Below, piece after piece: positions 18,485 to 26,900 of a stretch of DNA of 35,369 nucleotides (positions are counted from its first letter, which is position 1; each line of letters starts with the position of its first letter). Below the pieces are notes generated by a model. It was not told the DNA's origin. It did not search any database and was given only the letters and a program-made list of their open reading frames with translations. The DNA is taken from NCBI GenBank assembly GCA_029858035.1, contig JAOUFU010000005.1, positions 1-35,369 on the forward strand. Reading direction: 5' to 3'. The DNA is from Phycisphaerae bacterium (GTDB lineage: Bacteria > Planctomycetota > Phycisphaerae > Sedimentisphaerales > Anaerobacaceae). The position numbers and the translations under genes were made by a program.

Positions 18485-19261
18485 CTACAACCGCAGCCAG
18501 GTCATCGCGTTCTGCGAGCGGATCTTTTCCTTGTCGGCCTCGCTCGCGTCCAATACTTCCAGCTTCACTAATGCGGGGTCCGGATAGTTGAAGGGCATCC
18601 CTGTCCCGAACATCACACGCTCGGCGCCCAGGTTGGCTATGAGCTGCCCAAGCTCGTTCGCCAGCACGGCACTCAAGCGGGACAGCTCGATGGCATAATT
18701 GGACGGCAGACCGTTGTCCTTCCGCCCGAGCGGGCACCCTGTGTAGCCGATGCCGTTCAGCAGGATAAAGCGTCCTTTTGGGTGAGCTTTCACCAACTCG
18801 ACAATCTCCTCCAGGGGCACGTCGGGGACGTTCAGCAGCCAGCTCCGCTGGCGGTTGTCCTCCACGCGGATGGGAATGGAGATGACCATGCCTCGCTCGG
18901 TCGCGGCGTTCACGAGCTCCCGGCAGCACGGGCTGGAGAGCTGATAGTTGTGCCACTTGGGATAGAGGCGCAGGCCCGTCATGCCGAACTCCTCGTGGCA
19001 GATTTTCAGATCATCCTGCCAGCCGGCGTAGAACGGATTGATGACGGCAAATGGAATCAGCCGGTCGCCATGACCACGGACCTCCTCCACCACCTCCTCA
19101 TTGCCGGCCTGTGCGTTACGGTAGGTAATGGCGCTGGCGCTGGAGACGACCGCCTTGTCGATTTGTTTGGAGTCCATCAGCGCGAGCAGCGACGCGGCCG
19201 TGTTGTGCCGCAGCAGGCGGAACGCAAAATGGCCGAGATAAGCATTCACGTCAACGATCAT
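18485..19261 (-). CDS. Amidohydrolase-2-like paralogue lacking metal ligands
   Basis: A 258-residue TIM-barrel protein of the amidohydrolase superfamily by overall layout: MIVDVNAYLG at the start, GMTGLRLYPKW in the middle, and ERVMFGTGMPF near the end. The metal-binding positions seem to be lost. The N-terminal HxH is NAY, the strand-5/6 histidines are replaced (ISIPIRVED, FILLNG), and the terminal Asp of FGSDxP is Gly in FGTGMP. It has no signal peptide. Its ATG overlaps the stop of the upstream amidohydrolase (ATGA), so translation is coupled. Likely a catalytically inactive or re-purposed partner; an unusual metal-free activity is the alternative. Confidence 0.75.
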   Translation of the reverse strand: MIVDVNAYLGHFAFRLLRHNTAASLLALMDSKQIDKAVVSSASAITYRNAQAGNEEVVEEVRGHGDRLIPFAVINPFYAGWQDDLKICHEEFGMTGLRLYPKWHNYQLSSPCCRELVNAATERGMVISIPIRVEDNRQRSWLLNVPDVPLEEIVELVKAHPKGRFILLNGIGYTGCPLGRKDNGLPSNYAIELSRLSAVLANELGQLIANLGAERVMFGTGMPFNYPDPALVKLEVLDASEADKEKIRSQNAMTWLRL

Positions 19262-20202
19262 AATTTTCCCCTCCGCAAGAGCCTCGTCATGTTCCCGCTC
19301 AGGATCTTCTGCTTGTCCTGTGCGCTCAGGTTCGCCCCGCGAATCTTGCCCACCCCTGCTGTCATGGACGAGTCACAGCCAAAGACGAGCCGATCCACCC
19401 CTACTACTGCTGCTGCCATCTCCACTGTGCCTTCATCTGTTACGCTGCCGCTGGTATCGAGCAAGACGTTCGGCGCGTGGCGCAGAACCTTGATCGTCCA
19501 CTCCCAATCGCCCCCGCCGGAGATGTGCGCGCAGATGAGCATGGCCTTCGGGTAGCGGCGAGATAGTTCAGCAAGGTGCCCACCGTCGGACATACGCGGC
19601 TGGTCATCAACGAAGTAGTGGGAGTGCGAGGCGTGCTGCAGGATCGGCACGCCCAGCTCAATCGCCAGCTCCACAATGGGAAAGACCACCGGCTCCGTGC
19701 AGGTGTACTCGTTGTAGAGCTTGATGCCGATAAACCCACGATCCACCACGCAGCGGCGGATTTCCTCCAACGCCTCTCGGCCGTAGCCGGGATTTACATA
19801 GCAGTAGCCGAGCACCCGATCGGGGAACCGGCGTATCCCGTCGGCCGTCCACCGGTTGCATTCCTGAAAGCCCTCGGCGGTCGCAGGCCGGCGCGGTGTG
19901 AGGATCGAGCAGCACAATTGGTCGATTCCCAGCTTGTCCGCCGCCTCAATGAGCTTGCGGTCGTCCGCTTCCCATGTCGTGCGGCTCCGATGAGTCAAGT
20001 GCGCATGACAGTCGATGACCTTGCCTTTGGGGAGTCGGTTGTTCGACGTGCCAGGCACAGGCTTCTCGACGGCCGCGCATGCTAACGGCAGTGTCGCTAC
20101 TCCTATCGCCACGGCCGTGGCGGCCGAACCCTTCAGGAACGTTCGTCGCGAGATGCGCGGCTGAGGTATCGGTGGACCCGAGGTTATCTTAGGGATAGCC
20201 AT
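19258..20202 (-). CDS. Tat-exported amidohydrolase-2 family metal-dependent hydrolase
   Basis: A 314-residue protein with an N-terminal twin-arginine signal, ISRRTFLKGSAATAVAIGVATLPLACA, at about 17-43; the Cys after LPLA could be a lipobox. The catalytic barrel retains VIDCHAHLTH (H66/H68), LQHASHSHYF, ICAHISGGGDW and VFGCDSS, the full ligand set of amidohydrolases. Family members hydrolyse lactones, amides or decarboxylate aromatic acids; in carbohydrate loci they are often lactonases. The start at 20202 has AGGAGG eight bases upstream; the track's longer start reads the upstream repeat. Its first 14 bases overlap the 3' end of the BNR gene, and its stop overlaps the next gene. Confidence 0.87.
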   Translation of the reverse strand: MAIPKITSGPPIPQPRISRRTFLKGSAATAVAIGVATLPLACAAVEKPVPGTSNNRLPKGKVIDCHAHLTHRSRTTWEADDRKLIEAADKLGIDQLCCSILTPRRPATAEGFQECNRWTADGIRRFPDRVLGYCYVNPGYGREALEEIRRCVVDRGFIGIKLYNEYTCTEPVVFPIVELAIELGVPILQHASHSHYFVDDQPRMSDGGHLAELSRRYPKAMLICAHISGGGDWEWTIKVLRHAPNVLLDTSGSVTDEGTVEMAAAVVGVDRLVFGCDSSMTAGVGKIRGANLSAQDKQKILSGNMTRLLRRGKL

Positions 20203-22618
20203 GTGTTTCTGCCTCCTGTCCATATGTTGTATGTCGTATCTCGTATATCGCATCTCGTATCTCGACCGACGACGGACGATTCATCTCTCGTGCCTCGTCT
20301 CTCATCCCTCGTACACGGTGCGGCACGGCTGGGCCTCGCCAGATGCTGCCGCCGAAAGTGGTGACGTAGATCAGACCGTCGTCGGATGGTTCGAATGTCA
20401 CTCGCTGGATGTTCGAGAAGGGCAAATCGTCGAACGCCTGCCACGTTTGACCGTTGTCCTGCGAGAGCCACAGACCTGCGCCGGCAGCGCCCTCGGTGAG
20501 TGTCATGTAAATCCATCCATCGTGCTTTGGGTGGAAATAGCCACCGAAGGTTTGTTGGGCCTGGCGGCCAATGCGCTGCCAGGTTTGGCCGCCGTCCTGC
20601 GTGCAGTAGAGACCGCCGGACTGATCACCCCCGCCCGCGTCGCACACGCCCACCAGAATAATGTTGCTGTTCTGCGGGTGGACCGCAAAGTCCTTGGGAT
20701 ACAGAAAAAGCTGGGATGCGTTGACCTTCTCCCAGGTCTCGGCGCCGTCCCTGGACCGGTACAGCCCGACTCCCTCGCTCATGAGCGGCTTTCCCCGGGC
20801 GGGACGCATGGCGCAGATCATCGCAAAGAGTGTTCCATCCTTGTGCAGAATCACACGGGAGACGCGGATGTTCAGCGGATGGCCCAGGCCATTTTTCTTC
20901 AGCGTCCAGGTCTTGCCGTCATCGGTCGATTTGTATACGCCTTCCATGAAGAGGCCGGCGTAGAGCGTGCGGGTGTTCTTGGGGCTGCGGGGGTCGAGCA
21001 CGATGGAGGTCACCGGCCGCAGCGGCAGACCCTGCGCTTCCGGCTTCCAGGAAGCGCCGAAGTCATGGGAGATGCACACGCCGCCGGGCCCGTTGTGGCT
21101 GTGACGCTCGGAAATGATGTTGTCGTTTGGGATGTCGTGCACGTTGGAAAACGCACCCCACATTTTGCCTGGGATGTCCGGGTCGAACGCGGTCTCGTAG
21201 CAGGTGTTTCGCCATGGGGCCCAGGTGTTCTTGTCCCACCAAATCCAGGACTTTCCGCTATCGATGGACCGAGCGAAGCCGATGTCCGTATAGGCGATGT
21301 AATGACGGTTGGTTTCGAACGGGTCGATATAGTAGTTCCACGTCGTGGTGACGACAAGGCCGGTACACACCCATGCGCTGCCCGGCTTGGGTTGCTGGCC
21401 GGCAGCGGGGTAGGTATCACCGTTGAACCACGTGTCGCCCCCATTATGGGTAGCGTAGGACTGGCTCCACACCAGGATCAACCGGCTCGGGTCACTGTTG
21501 CAGATCGCAGCGCCGAAGGGGGTATCGCCTCCTTTGTACGATTGTCCCGACGAGGCGGTGACGTAGTTGGGAGCCACGTTGTATTGTTGAAAACGCGGGT
21601 CTTGGAAGAAAGTCGCTTGCCAGTTGTCACCACTGTCATCGCTGCGATAGACTGTCTCATGATGTGGCGGATGAAAGCCCGTGCTTGTATTCGTGACGTA
21701 AACTGTCAACGGTCTAGCGTCAGTGGCAAGAACCTGCTTGTACTGTGAGATAGGACCGTAAGACCACCGGTCGGCTTTCGTTGTGTCCACATTGATGCCG
21801 CGGCCCATCGCCGACTGCCAGGTCTGCCCGCGGTCCCGGGAACGGTAGACGCCCCCCCGCAAGACGCCGTTTTCCAGTTTGCTGGTCACAGTGCAGTAGA
21901 GCATGGTGCCCTCCGAATCGGAGCCTCCGCCGAAACCCTTGATCTCTTTCCAAGGCAGCCCATCGGTTCTCTCCACCCAGGTCTGTCCGCCATCATCAGA
22001 TCGCCAAATGTTCTTGTCCATGGCGGCGAACATCGTTCGGCCTTTGTTTGTGCGGTCGAAGTGGAATCCGATCACTCGGCCCTGCGGGCCCGGACAGGAG
22101 GTCCAGGTAAAGCCCGCATCGCGTGACAGCCGGCACCGGCCGTTGCGGGTACCCACGAGCATGATGCTTGGGTTTGAGGAATTGACCGCGATTTCACCGG
22201 AGAGGGAATCCTTGAGATCGCCGATGGGCGTAAAGGTCCGGCCACGGTCGCGGCTGATCTTCAGCCGGCCCGAGGAGGAGGCATAGACTATATTGGCATC
22301 GGACGGGTGAAAGCCCGGGCGACATTGGGTGTCGGTGCGCAACTGGGCATGGTGAATCATCCGCCAGTTGTGGCCGCCGTCCTCGGAGATGTAGGCGGCA
22401 CTCATATCGCAGTTGAGCATCATCAGGTTAGGGTCCGATGGCGAGATCGCGGGACTGAACATGCCGCCTCCGCCGGACAGGCCTAAGGGTTCCCAATTGC
22501 AGATTTCGGATTGCGTATTGTGAATTAGCGGCCCGCCTGATCCACAATCAGCCCACGCCAAAATTGCTGCCAGTAAGCAAAGGCAATTTACAGATGAGAA
22601 TAATATGCGATCTTTCAT
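20189..22618 (-). CDS. Exported BNR/sortilin-type beta-propeller protein
   Basis: An 809-residue secreted protein. I prefer the ATG at 22618 (GAGGAA upstream, ATGA overlap with the isomerase stop) over the GTG at 22624. A Sec signal (ILFSSVNCLCLLAAILAWADC) is followed by about 13 BNR/Asp-box motifs of the form SxDxGxTW, such as SEDGGHNW, SDDGGQTW, STDDGKTW, TQDGGQTW and SQDNGQTW. They are spread over the whole length, which fits a double seven-bladed propeller like GH74 or sortilin. No clear sialidase FRIP or catalytic set was seen, so glycan binding or cleavage is open. The natural end appears to be YVTTFGGSIWRGPAVP; the last 40 or so residues are translated heptad repeats. Confidence 0.85.
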   Translation of the reverse strand: MKDRILFSSVNCLCLLAAILAWADCGSGGPLIHNTQSEICNWEPLGLSGGGGMFSPAISPSDPNLMMLNCDMSAAYISEDGGHNWRMIHHAQLRTDTQCRPGFHPSDANIVYASSSGRLKISRDRGRTFTPIGDLKDSLSGEIAVNSSNPSIMLVGTRNGRCRLSRDAGFTWTSCPGPQGRVIGFHFDRTNKGRTMFAAMDKNIWRSDDGGQTWVERTDGLPWKEIKGFGGGSDSEGTMLYCTVTSKLENGVLRGGVYRSRDRGQTWQSAMGRGINVDTTKADRWSYGPISQYKQVLATDARPLTVYVTNTSTGFHPPHHETVYRSDDSGDNWQATFFQDPRFQQYNVAPNYVTASSGQSYKGGDTPFGAAICNSDPSRLILVWSQSYATHNGGDTWFNGDTYPAAGQQPKPGSAWVCTGLVVTTTWNYYIDPFETNRHYIAYTDIGFARSIDSGKSWIWWDKNTWAPWRNTCYETAFDPDIPGKMWGAFSNVHDIPNDNIISERHSHNGPGGVCISHDFGASWKPEAQGLPLRPVTSIVLDPRSPKNTRTLYAGLFMEGVYKSTDDGKTWTLKKNGLGHPLNIRVSRVILHKDGTLFAMICAMRPARGKPLMSEGVGLYRSRDGAETWEKVNASQLFLYPKDFAVHPQNSNIILVGVCDAGGGDQSGGLYCTQDGGQTWQRIGRQAQQTFGGYFHPKHDGWIYMTLTEGAAGAGLWLSQDNGQTWQAFDDLPFSNIQRVTFEPSDDGLIYVTTFGGSIWRGPAVPHRVRGMRDEAREMNRPSSVEIRDAIYEIRHTTYGQEAETHGYP
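20221..20314 (-). repeat. Heptanucleotide repeat arrays embedded at a gene end
   Basis: On the minus strand, GAGATAC GAGATGC GATATAC GAGATAC GACATAC is followed by AACATAT. A second array upstream reads GAGGGAT GAGAGAC GAGGCAC GAGAGAT. The consensus is near GAGAYAC with a strict 7-base period, and a roughly 20-base spacer separates the arrays. Because 7 is not a multiple of 3, it encodes a seven-residue repeat of the EIRDAIY type at the C-terminus of the BNR protein. It ends just before the AGGAGG of the next gene. Confidence 0.75.
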
Positions 22619-23619
22619 ATCCACTTCCTCATTATCCGCAGGTACTCGCGGCAGGTTTCTCGTATGTCGGGATCGCCGGGATGCTGGTCCTGCTCGATGG
22701 AGGCGAAGCCGTTGAAGCCGACCTGTTTGAGGGCCGTGATAATCGCCTGGATGTCCATCACGCCCCGACCGAACGCCGGGAACTGTCGCATCAGGCCGTC
22801 GATATCGCGCATATGCACGTTCATCAGGTGCCTGCCGACTTTATGTATCGCGAGCGGAGGGTATTCCCGCTGGAGCAGTGTCCAGCCCGCGTCAAGATTG
22901 TAGCCCAAATCGTCGTCGCGAATCTGGTCCCACAGCCGCAGGAACGAAGCCGCATCCGGGACTAAGCAATGCGTGTGCTGCTCGATGGAGAACTTAAGGC
23001 CGTGGGCTTTCGCCCGTGACAGGCAGGCTTTGGTAGTCTCTACGTAGGCGTTCCAAACCCGGTCCCAATCGAATTCTTCCGCAATGTCGATGTGATACTT
23101 CTGTCCTGGTTTAGGATTGGTGATCTCGTAGTAACGGGGCAGATACCCCGTCGGCCCTTTCAGTTCGCGAGCCCAGGGAGCAACGATATTGATGATCGGA
23201 GCCCCCAGCTTCTTGCCGATTCGGCAGCCCGCCTCGAAGTAGGCCAGTGCCTGCTCGCGAGCGGCTCGATCCGTGCTCGACAGGTCCTCGACCACCGGCT
23301 GGAAAAGAACGAATTGCGACACAAGCAACTTATTTTGCCGGAGTCTTTTATTGAGCTGGTAGATCCTTGTGTCGGTCCAGAAATCCTTGAGATCCCTTCG
23401 CGCCGTCACGATCAACTCGACGCCGCCAAAGCCCAGCTCGCCGATGATATCCAGGGCCGGCTCGGGGTCCGCAGCGGGACCCAGACTGTGAAAACACCAA
23501 CTCAGGCAGCCAACTTTAGGCTTGCTCTGTACATGCGATTGCGGTTGCGCTGCTGCCGACATCAACGGTAGTGTGGATGTCGCCAGCGCGACATTTCTAA
23601 GGAATTGACGGCGATTCAT
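22615..23619 (-). CDS. Tat/Sec-exported sugar phosphate isomerase/epimerase-like TIM barrel
   Basis: A 334-residue xylose-isomerase-like TIM-barrel protein. MNRRQFLRNVALATSTLPLMSAAAQ is a short twin-arginine-type signal, unusual for a family that is mostly cytosolic but common in Planctomycetota. Metal and substrate positions expected of the family are present: GGVELIV, APIINIVAP, FSIEQHTH, GYNLDAGW, MNVHMRDID and FASIEQDQH. Members isomerise or epimerise sugars, keto-sugars or inositols; the substrate is unknown. GGAGG lies 12 bases before the ATG. It is the first gene of the minus-strand operon, and its stop overlaps the BNR start by the ATGA arrangement. Confidence 0.87.
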   Translation of the reverse strand: MNRRQFLRNVALATSTLPLMSAAAQPQSHVQSKPKVGCLSWCFHSLGPAADPEPALDIIGELGFGGVELIVTARRDLKDFWTDTRIYQLNKRLRQNKLLVSQFVLFQPVVEDLSSTDRAAREQALAYFEAGCRIGKKLGAPIINIVAPWARELKGPTGYLPRYYEITNPKPGQKYHIDIAEEFDWDRVWNAYVETTKACLSRAKAHGLKFSIEQHTHCLVPDAASFLRLWDQIRDDDLGYNLDAGWTLLQREYPPLAIHKVGRHLMNVHMRDIDGLMRQFPAFGRGVMDIQAIITALKQVGFNGFASIEQDQHPGDPDIRETCREYLRIMRKWI

Positions 23620-23650
23620 AATTTTACAGTGCCTCCAAGTATAAATAAGT

Positions 23651-23782
23651 CTATTGATATTGCGTTTCGGTTTTGATGGTTGTTGTTAGGGGCTTGCCGC
23701 TCACCATTCCACCGAGGTCACCCGAGGCGTTAAAACGCAGCAGCCAACTGGATATTACTCCATTCATATATGTGTCTCCCAT
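23651..23782 (-). pseudogene. Short unrecognised frame upstream of the isomerase gene, possible relic
   Basis: A 43-residue frame (MGDTYMNGVISSWLLRFNAS then GDLGGMVSGKPLTT) ends 31 bases before the isomerase start. Its composition reads like ordinary protein rather than random translation, and it resembles the end of a longer secreted protein. I cannot name a family. It may be the 3' stub of a deleted gene. Confidence 0.25.
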
Positions 23783-23909
23783 GATCTGTCGGACACAAGT
23801 CTCGAAACATCATCCCACACTTTTCACCGCAATGCAAGAGTCCTGTAAGTCCCGAAACAGAAACTTTCTTCTCCAGCAGCAGTTTTCCGATTCGGCCAAC
23901 GAAAGTAAG

Positions 23910-23938
23910 TTGAAAATCAGTACAGACTGTGGTATTAT
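23910..23938 (+). promoter_or_regulatory. Sigma70-like promoter for the nitrilase gene
   Basis: TTGAAA (23910-23915), a 17-base spacer and TATTAT (23933-23938) form a near-consensus pair in the divergent intergenic region. Transcription would start near 23945, giving a leader of about 75 bases before the ATG at 24019. Confidence 0.55.
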
Positions 23939-24018
23939 TAACTGTGTGGCGTGCAAGAGCACCGTTTATGAAGTTATATGGGAAATGTCCGTTAAGAATA
24001 GGAGAAGCCCTGATTACA

Positions 24019-25014
24019 ATGCGAAAATCACTTCTGAGCTTTCTTGTAATTGCCGCTTGTTTCTCGGTCGTGTCGGCCGAACAAGCCGACGTAAAACCCG
24101 TTCCTCAGCTTGACCGAGACAAGCTTCCTGGAAAGCAGGTCAAGGTCGCGGCGATTTGCATCGGCTTCGGCGGAGAGCGCAAGGCCAAGCTAAAAGAGGC
24201 CATCGACCAGCTTCATACCGCCGGCCGGAACGGCGTCGATATCGCCTGCCTGCCCGAAGAATTCGCCGGCACCAACGCCGAAACCATTCCCGGACCAACG
24301 ACAAACGCCGTCGCCGAACTGGCTAAACTTTACCATATGTACGTCGTCTGTCCCATCCGCGAACAGGCCGGCGACAAGAAATACAACACCGCCGTCCTGA
24401 TAGACCGCAAGGGCGAGGTTACCGGCTACTATCGCAAGGTCTTTGTGTTCTGGGGCGAAGGCCTTAACCTTGGCACCGAGGGTGTTAAAGTCTTCGAGAC
24501 TGATTTCGGACGTGTAAGCATCCTGACCTGCTTCGATTTGAACTATCCCGAACTCTGGCAGAAGTGCGACGACCTGGACGTCGATATCGTCTTTTGGCCG
24601 AGCGCCTACGGCGGCGGCTCCCCTCTCAACGCCATGGCAATCCTCTATCATTACTACATTGTTCCCGTCGGTGCCGGCAACATCATCGACATCACCGGCA
24701 AGACCTCACCCCGAATCGAAAAGCCCCGACCAAAGCAATTCATCGCCACGCTCGACCTCGACCGCGCCTTCGCCCACCACGACTTCAACCGCGAAAAGGT
24801 CAAGAAGATGCTTGAAGAGCACGCCGGTGAGATAGAAGTCGAGCGAAATCTTAGCGAAGAAGACCTCGCCCCGTGGTGGCTCTTCAAGGCGACCAAACCG
24901 GGCGTCAGAGTGCGAAAGCTTCTGAAAGAATACAAAATCGAAACCCTGAGAGAATACCAGAACCGCAGCAGAAAACAAATCAACCAGGCCCGAAAAGAGG
25001 GCAGGAGAATATGA
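24019..25014 (+). CDS. Exported nitrilase-superfamily carbon-nitrogen hydrolase
   Basis: A 331-residue protein. The start at 24019 gives a clean Sec signal (MRKSLLSFLVIAACFSVVSA); AGGAG is present but about 14 bases upstream. The track's longer version has a non-protein-like N-terminus. The catalytic triad is visible: Glu80 in CLPEEF, Lys140 in YYRKVF and Cys171 in LTCFDLNYPELW. The family hydrolyses amides, N-carbamoyl compounds or nitriles in the cytosol, so secretion is notable. The C-terminal 30 residues are rich in Arg, Lys and Gln. It is divergent from the isomerase operon and followed by a beta-helix gene, so it may act on amide groups of an extracellular glycan. Confidence 0.88.
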   Translation: MRKSLLSFLVIAACFSVVSAEQADVKPVPQLDRDKLPGKQVKVAAICIGFGGERKAKLKEAIDQLHTAGRNGVDIACLPEEFAGTNAETIPGPTTNAVAELAKLYHMYVVCPIREQAGDKKYNTAVLIDRKGEVTGYYRKVFVFWGEGLNLGTEGVKVFETDFGRVSILTCFDLNYPELWQKCDDLDVDIVFWPSAYGGGSPLNAMAILYHYYIVPVGAGNIIDITGKTSPRIEKPRPKQFIATLDLDRAFAHHDFNREKVKKMLEEHAGEIEVERNLSEEDLAPWWLFKATKPGVRVRKLLKEYKIETLREYQNRSRKQINQARKEGRRI

Positions 25015-25022
25015 AACATTAC

Positions 25023-25106
25023 GACATGTCCCAGTGCGTTATTCCGGTTCGATATGTCCCGTTGCGTCGGTCCGTTCCGATGTATCACGCTTGATTATTC
25101 CGGCTA
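25023..25106. repeat. Degenerate 28-bp tandem repeat, three units
   Basis: Units start at 25023 (GACATGTCCCAGTGCG), 25051 (GATATGTCCCGTTGCG) and 25079 (GATGTATCACGCTTGA), each 28 bases long. Units 1 and 3 also share TTATTCCGG at the same offset. The array fills almost the whole gap between the nitrilase stop and the ribosome site of the beta-helix gene. Confidence 0.55.
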
Positions 25107-25122
25107 ATATGAGGAGAATCCC

Positions 25123-26817
25123 ATGAGTAGTTGGCTGGTTCCGGTAGGGCTCGCCCTGCTTCTGTGTACTGCGTCCCTCAAAGCTCAAGAGGGCTTTCGA
25201 CGAGGCAAAATCAAGAAGATCGACCTGGAACACAGGATCCTGAGCTTGGCGGTGGACGGCAAAGATGAGGAGTTTCAACTGGCGGAGGATGCCCGGATTC
25301 TCGGGGCATCGGGCAAAAACCTCCGGGAGCGGTTACAGGGCATCAAGGAGGGAGCCGAGATCTTTTTCAAGGCAACGAAGCGGGACGGCCGATCCATCGT
25401 CGTCGCCCTGAAGCCGGTCATCGGGTCGTACGGCGCCACGCTGGCCCCGAAGATGCCTGTCGGGGCTGTCGTCGTGCCGGCTGAGGATGGTGCCCTCGCG
25501 AAAGCAATAAGCTCTCACGGTACCGATACAGTCTTCTATTTGAAAGCCGGTATCCACACCGGAAACGGCGAAATGCGACCGAAGGCGGGATCGGTGTTCG
25601 TCGGCGAAACGGGAGCGATCCTCGATGGTGGAAATGCCACGGCCAAGTGTTTCATCCACGACGTCGGCGTGATTCCCTACAAGGCCTCCGCACCGCGGTA
25701 CGTGGTCACCTTGCGTAATCTCGTGGTCAGAAACTACTCCTCCGCCGATCAGGAATGCGCGGTCATGATCCACGACTCGGGCCAGGGGTGGCCGCGTGCG
25801 CTGTCCGACCCGGCCGATCGCAACGGCTGGCTGCTCGAGCACTGCACGTTCACCTCGAACCGAGCGGGCGGGGCGTACCTCGGTTCGGCCTCGACCGCAC
25901 GGGGCTGCCTTTTTGCGGATAACGGCCAGATCGGCGTCAAAGCCTGTGGGCGCAACGTGCAGCTCTTGGCTTGCCGCTCTACGCGTAACAACGTGGCCCG
26001 CAAATTCAACTACATGTGGGAGGCCGGCGGCACCAAATTCTGGGGCGTAAAGGATATGCTTGTCGACGGCGGCGAGTATGATCACAACGGCGGCTTTGGC
26101 TTGTGGTTCGATTATGTTTGGGATGGAAATGTCGTCAAAAACGTTAGCTTCCACCACAACTTGCGGCCCGGGCTCTCGATTGAGATGGCAGCGGGCGTTG
26201 AGGTCACCGGCTGCACGTTCAGCCGCGACGACCTTGACGGACTCAGCGGCGAGATCCCCCTTGCGTTTCGACCCTGGGATAAGTCGCCGAAATCCGGCCC
26301 GGATCTGTGGAGCGGCGAAATCATGCTCTTCAACCCCTGCGCCGCCGGTACGTACGTCGACCCGGTCACAAAGGTCTCCTACTCCTTTTCCTCCAAGACC
26401 TGGATACATGGCAACACGATAGTCGACGGCGGCGGGGGAATCTTGTGCCAGTATCAGGACAGAGGCGGCATCGACCCCACCCACCAGGGACAGGGGAGCG
26501 AGAACGGCCCGGTAGCCGGGTTGGTCGGGATCGTAGTCGAAGACAACACGATTGCCTGTAACGCCGGTCGTGCGGCGACCGTGACGACGCTCCCGAATCG
26601 CGACTACAAGGACGCCTCCGGGTCGTGGGGGCCAATCCCGGCGACCCAGGCGGAGGCTCAATGCCAGGGCCCTCTCTTCCGCCTCAACCGCTACTCCGGA
26701 AGCGTCATGTTCCGCGTACCCAAGGCAGCCGTGGCAGGCGGGAGCACCAACATTTGGGAATGGAATGACCGGGCGGATATCGACCTGGCGAAATGGCGTT
26801 CATTAGGGAAGCTTTGA
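25123..26817 (+). CDS. Exported right-handed beta-helix protein with N-terminal beta-rich module
   Basis: A 564-residue secreted protein. GAGGAG precedes the ATG, and MSSWLVPVGLALLLCTASLKAQ is a Sec signal. Residues of about 24-100 (FRRGKIKKIDLEHRILSLAVDG and following) form a small charged beta-rich module of unknown kind. From about 125 the protein is a parallel beta-helix of pectate-lyase type: PAEDGALAKAIS, FYLKAGIHTGNG, then repeated short strands such as NVVKNVSFHHN and GVEVTGCTFS. Such proteins are polysaccharide lyases, epimerases or glycoside hydrolases, but no diagnostic catalytic set was identified. It follows the nitrilase on the same strand after 108 bases of repeat and may be co-transcribed. 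Confidence 0.78.
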   Translation: MSSWLVPVGLALLLCTASLKAQEGFRRGKIKKIDLEHRILSLAVDGKDEEFQLAEDARILGASGKNLRERLQGIKEGAEIFFKATKRDGRSIVVALKPVIGSYGATLAPKMPVGAVVVPAEDGALAKAISSHGTDTVFYLKAGIHTGNGEMRPKAGSVFVGETGAILDGGNATAKCFIHDVGVIPYKASAPRYVVTLRNLVVRNYSSADQECAVMIHDSGQGWPRALSDPADRNGWLLEHCTFTSNRAGGAYLGSASTARGCLFADNGQIGVKACGRNVQLLACRSTRNNVARKFNYMWEAGGTKFWGVKDMLVDGGEYDHNGGFGLWFDYVWDGNVVKNVSFHHNLRPGLSIEMAAGVEVTGCTFSRDDLDGLSGEIPLAFRPWDKSPKSGPDLWSGEIMLFNPCAAGTYVDPVTKVSYSFSSKTWIHGNTIVDGGGGILCQYQDRGGIDPTHQGQGSENGPVAGLVGIVVEDNTIACNAGRAATVTTLPNRDYKDASGSWGPIPATQAEAQCQGPLFRLNRYSGSVMFRVPKAAVAGGSTNIWEWNDRADIDLAKWRSLGKL

Positions 26818-26900
26818 CGGCCGGCCGTGACGCCTCCACTGGAAGCCGCCGTGAAGCCGACGAGACAAAGAGCAGCATAGGCGGCCAATCACCAAAGTAG

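Noticed and set aside
18429-18956. N-terminal 176 residues of the track's esterase ORF
   Set aside because: It reads across the amidohydrolase paralogue in another frame, is Arg-rich, and is followed by a proper signal peptide and ribosome site at 18428.
20201-21748. 515-residue plus-strand ORF
   Set aside because: Antisense to the BNR gene, whose Asp-box motifs are unmistakable. The plus frame is open because of high GC and shows no domain.
25333-26661. 442-residue minus-strand ORF
   Set aside because: Antisense shadow of the beta-helix gene; low-complexity Arg/Gly/Val-rich translation without motifs.
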